Assembly (NCBI GenBank): GCA_013178125.1
Contig: JABLXJ010000002.1
Coordinates: 124,001-188,000, forward strand
Direction: 5' to 3'
Length of the DNA stretch: 64,000 bases
Origin: Bacillota bacterium
GTDB taxonomy: Bacteria > Bacillota > SHA-98 > Ch115 > JABLXJ01
The stretch's first letter is position 1. The number at the start of each line of letters is the position of its first letter. Both the position numbers and the translations under genes were made by a program. Shown in pieces: positions 62,634 to 64,000 of the stretch. The notes beneath the pieces are model-generated. The model saw only the letters and a list, made by a program, of their open reading frames with translations. It did not search any database and was not told where the DNA came from.

Positions 62634-63218
62634 ATGGATGGAAGCGAGCTTCTAAGGATATTGAAGGAGACCGGAGCCTATTTGAATGGTCATTTCCTGC
62701 TTACGTCAGGGCTGCACAGCGACGCATATGTGGAGAAGTTCAGGGTCCTGGAGAGGCCGGAGTACACGGAGGCGGCCTGCCGGGAGCTGGCGGGGCGGTT
62801 TGGCGACCAGGGCGTCGCGGTTGTCGTCGGGCCCACCATGGGCGGCGTAATCCTCGCCTACGAGGTGGCGCGGGCCCTCGGGGCGAGGGCCATCTTCGTG
62901 GAGCGCGAGGGCTCAGGACGGACCCTCAGGCGCGGCTTCTCGATCGCGAAAGGGGAACGGACCCTTGTGGTGGAGGATGTTGTGACCACCGGTGGCTCTG
63001 TTCGCGAGGTTATCCAGGTCGTGCAGGATGCCGGCGGCGATCTGGTCGGCGTGGGCCTGCTTATTGATAGGAGCGCTGGGGGGGCCGATTTCGGCGTGCG
63101 GACCGAGAGCCTGTTGAGGTTGCCGCTGGTGACCTACCGGCCGGAGGAGTGCCCGCTGTGCCGCGATGGCATCCCGCTGGTGCGTCCGGGGAGCGTGGTG
63201 AGGCAACATGAGAGCTAA
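62634..63218 (+). CDS. pyrE: Orotate phosphoribosyltransferase
   Basis: 194 residues. PRPP motif 'TLVVEDVVTTGGSVREVIQV', 'GHFLLTSGLHSDAYVEKFRV' and 'VVVGPTMGGVILAYEVARAL' identify PyrE. The C-terminal 'ECPLCRDGIPLVRPGS' with a CxxC pair is found in the clostridial/thermophile subgroup. The final 11 bases overlap purE, so purine and pyrimidine genes are translationally coupled here. Confidence 0.96.
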   Translation: MDGSELLRILKETGAYLNGHFLLTSGLHSDAYVEKFRVLERPEYTEAACRELAGRFGDQGVAVVVGPTMGGVILAYEVARALGARAIFVEREGSGRTLRRGFSIAKGERTLVVEDVVTTGGSVREVIQVVQDAGGDLVGVGLLIDRSAGGADFGVRTESLLRLPLVTYRPEECPLCRDGIPLVRPGSVVRQHES

Positions 63219-63726
63219 TTCATCGAATCCTCTGGTGGGAATAATAGCCGGCAGCGAGAGCGACGCCCCGGTCATGAAGGCCGCAATGGATGTGCTTGAG
63301 CAATTCGGCATCCCCTATGAGTTTACCATAGCATCGGCGCACCGGGCGCCGGCGCGCGTCCAGGAATACGCAAGCAGCGCGGCGGGCAGGGGCCTCGAGG
63401 TCATCATTGCAGGCGCAGGCATGGCGGCTCACCTTCCCGGCGTTATCGCCTCCTGGACCGTGCTCCCCGTCATCGGCGTCCCGGTCAAGGGCGGCGCCCT
63501 CGGTGGCGTGGACGCCCTCTACTCCATGGTTCAGATGCCGGGCGGGGTCCCGGTCGCAACCGTGGCAATCGACGGGGCCAAGAACGCCGCCCTGCTCGCG
63601 TGCGAGATCCTGGGGGTCAAGTTCCCCGAAATCCGGGACCGGCTCATAAAATACCGGCAGGACCTCGAGAGACAGGTGGCGAGCGCCGCCGCCAGGGTCG
63701 CGCAGGGCGAACTATCTACGGAATAG
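63208..63726 (+). CDS. purE: N5-carboxyaminoimidazole ribonucleotide mutase
   Basis: 172 residues. 'VGIIAGSESDAPVMKAAMDV', 'TIASAHRAPARVQEYA', 'IIAGAGMAAHLPGVIASWT' are class I PurE motifs. It converts N5-CAIR to CAIR in purine synthesis. purK is not visible; the following DNA carries a new promoter and structured leader instead. Confidence 0.95.
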   Translation: MRANSSNPLVGIIAGSESDAPVMKAAMDVLEQFGIPYEFTIASAHRAPARVQEYASSAAGRGLEVIIAGAGMAAHLPGVIASWTVLPVIGVPVKGGALGGVDALYSMVQMPGGVPVATVAIDGAKNAALLACEILGVKFPEIRDRLIKYRQDLERQVASAAARVAQGELSTE

Positions 63727-63798
63727 GCAGCGGGGCCAGGGAAGGGTCGGGCATGCCGAATATTTATGAGGTTTTGATGAGAAACGTTCGGAAATAGC
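63727..63798. other. Short spacer after purE with a 14-codon frame
   Basis: ATG at 63753 opens MPNIYEVLMRNVRK and a TAG stop right before the next promoter, with GGAAGGG about 15 bases before it. This may be chance. No terminator hairpin for purE was recognised. Confidence 0.25.
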
Positions 63799-63827
63799 TT
63801 GACAAGATGTCAATCTAGCGTTAGAAT
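63799..63827 (+). promoter_or_regulatory. Strong sigma-A promoter downstream of purE
   Basis: TTGACA at 63799-63804, 17-base spacer, TAGAAT at 63822-63827. Transcription would begin near 63834, exactly at the first stem of the leader structure described next. Confidence 0.85.
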
Positions 63828-63833
63828 TTGGAT

Positions 63834-63942
63834 GGAATACGGTGAAAACCGAATATTCCAGGCCGGGAGATTTCAAACCTTCGGTGGCGCCTCGTAGCCT
63901 TCCCTGCCTCCCCCACATTCAGCGGAGCCTCCGGGCGCCACC
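63834..63942 (+). ncRNA. Structured leader or small RNA of unknown class
   Basis: Stem 1: GGAATA/TATTCC with inner CGGT-GAAA-ACCG, a GNRA-capped hairpin at 63834-63859. Stem 2: GGTGGCGCC at 63883-63891 pairs perfectly with GGCGCCACC at 63934-63942, enclosing a pyrimidine-rich 42-base loop that contains CGGAGCCTCCG. It does not fit the cobalamin, ZTP, purine or tetrahydrofolate riboswitches or a tRNA by eye. It probably belongs to a gene beginning beyond the window. Confidence 0.5.
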
Positions 63943-64000
63943 TCTTATAATGCTTCCCCCACATGCTTTGTTCGTAATGGAGGTAAGTAAGTCTGCGAGC

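Noticed and set aside
63834-63942. 6S RNA, SRP RNA or a cobalamin riboswitch
   Set aside because: The early GNRA hairpin and lack of the SRP core and of the cobalamin-box consensus do not fit these classes.

Overview
The window comes from a spore-forming Bacillota (Firmicutes) genome, probably a clostridia-like or deep-branching lineage. The evidence is a contiguous spoIIGA-sigE-sigG-spoIIR block, the ylmE-sepF-ylmH neighbourhood, YlmC/YmxH and YteA sporulation proteins, and a PyrR-controlled pyr operon with the Gram-positive type pyrK/pyrD pair. It falls into two halves. About 1-41 kb is A+T-richer, accessory and full of transporters and insertion sequences. From about 41.2 kb onward the DNA is clearly G+C-richer, compactly packed and housekeeping in character.

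Accessory half. 0-1.8 kb: two zinc-site (HxC...C) methyltransferase/uroporphyrinogen-decarboxylase-fold proteins. 1.9-2.6 kb: a Phd/RelE-type toxin-antitoxin pair. 2.9-11.8 kb: LacI regulator, sugar ABC importer (binding protein plus two permeases), a phosphomannose-isomerase-like cupin, an RbsD-type pyranase and a large intracellular glycoside hydrolase-like protein. 12.1-25.6 kb: IclR regulator, a glyoxylate-carboligase-like ThDP enzyme, a tandem-domain 'cyclase' hydrolase, two more importers, the only transporter ATPase in the window and a FAD-dependent oxidoreductase. 25.6-29.6 kb: a nest of insertion sequences in which two element-into-element insertions can be reconstructed to the base. 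29.9-41 kb: a fourth permease pair, its binding protein, a second tandem cyclase, a SorC-type regulator, an orphan binding protein, an IS110 element, a broken IS630 copy and a PIN-domain remnant.

Core half. 41.2-43.9 kb (minus strand): GntR/FCD regulator, TIM-barrel sugar-phosphate isomerase-like protein and a 2-hydroxyacid (glycerate/hydroxypyruvate) dehydrogenase. 44.4-48.3 kb: the sigma-E activation pathway, with a consensus sigma-F promoter in front of sigG. 48.6-56.1 kb: nrdR, an HlyD-like protein, ylmE-sepF-ylmH, small regulators, yteA, lspA, lgt and an RluD-type pseudouridine synthase. 56.1-63.7 kb: pyrR-B-C-K-D-F-E followed by purE, preceded by a consensus sigma-A promoter and a PyrR attenuator. 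The carbamoyl-phosphate synthase genes are missing from this operon.

How the parts fit. The left half looks like a carbohydrate-acid scavenging region. Four permease pairs and five binding proteins import different ligands, probably all powered by one MsmX-like ATPase. Isomerases, tandem cyclases, a ThDP carboligase and (in the core half) a glycerate dehydrogenase would feed products to central metabolism. The substrate is not identifiable from sequence alone. The least described components are the tandem cyclase proteins, each encoded next to a binding-protein importer.
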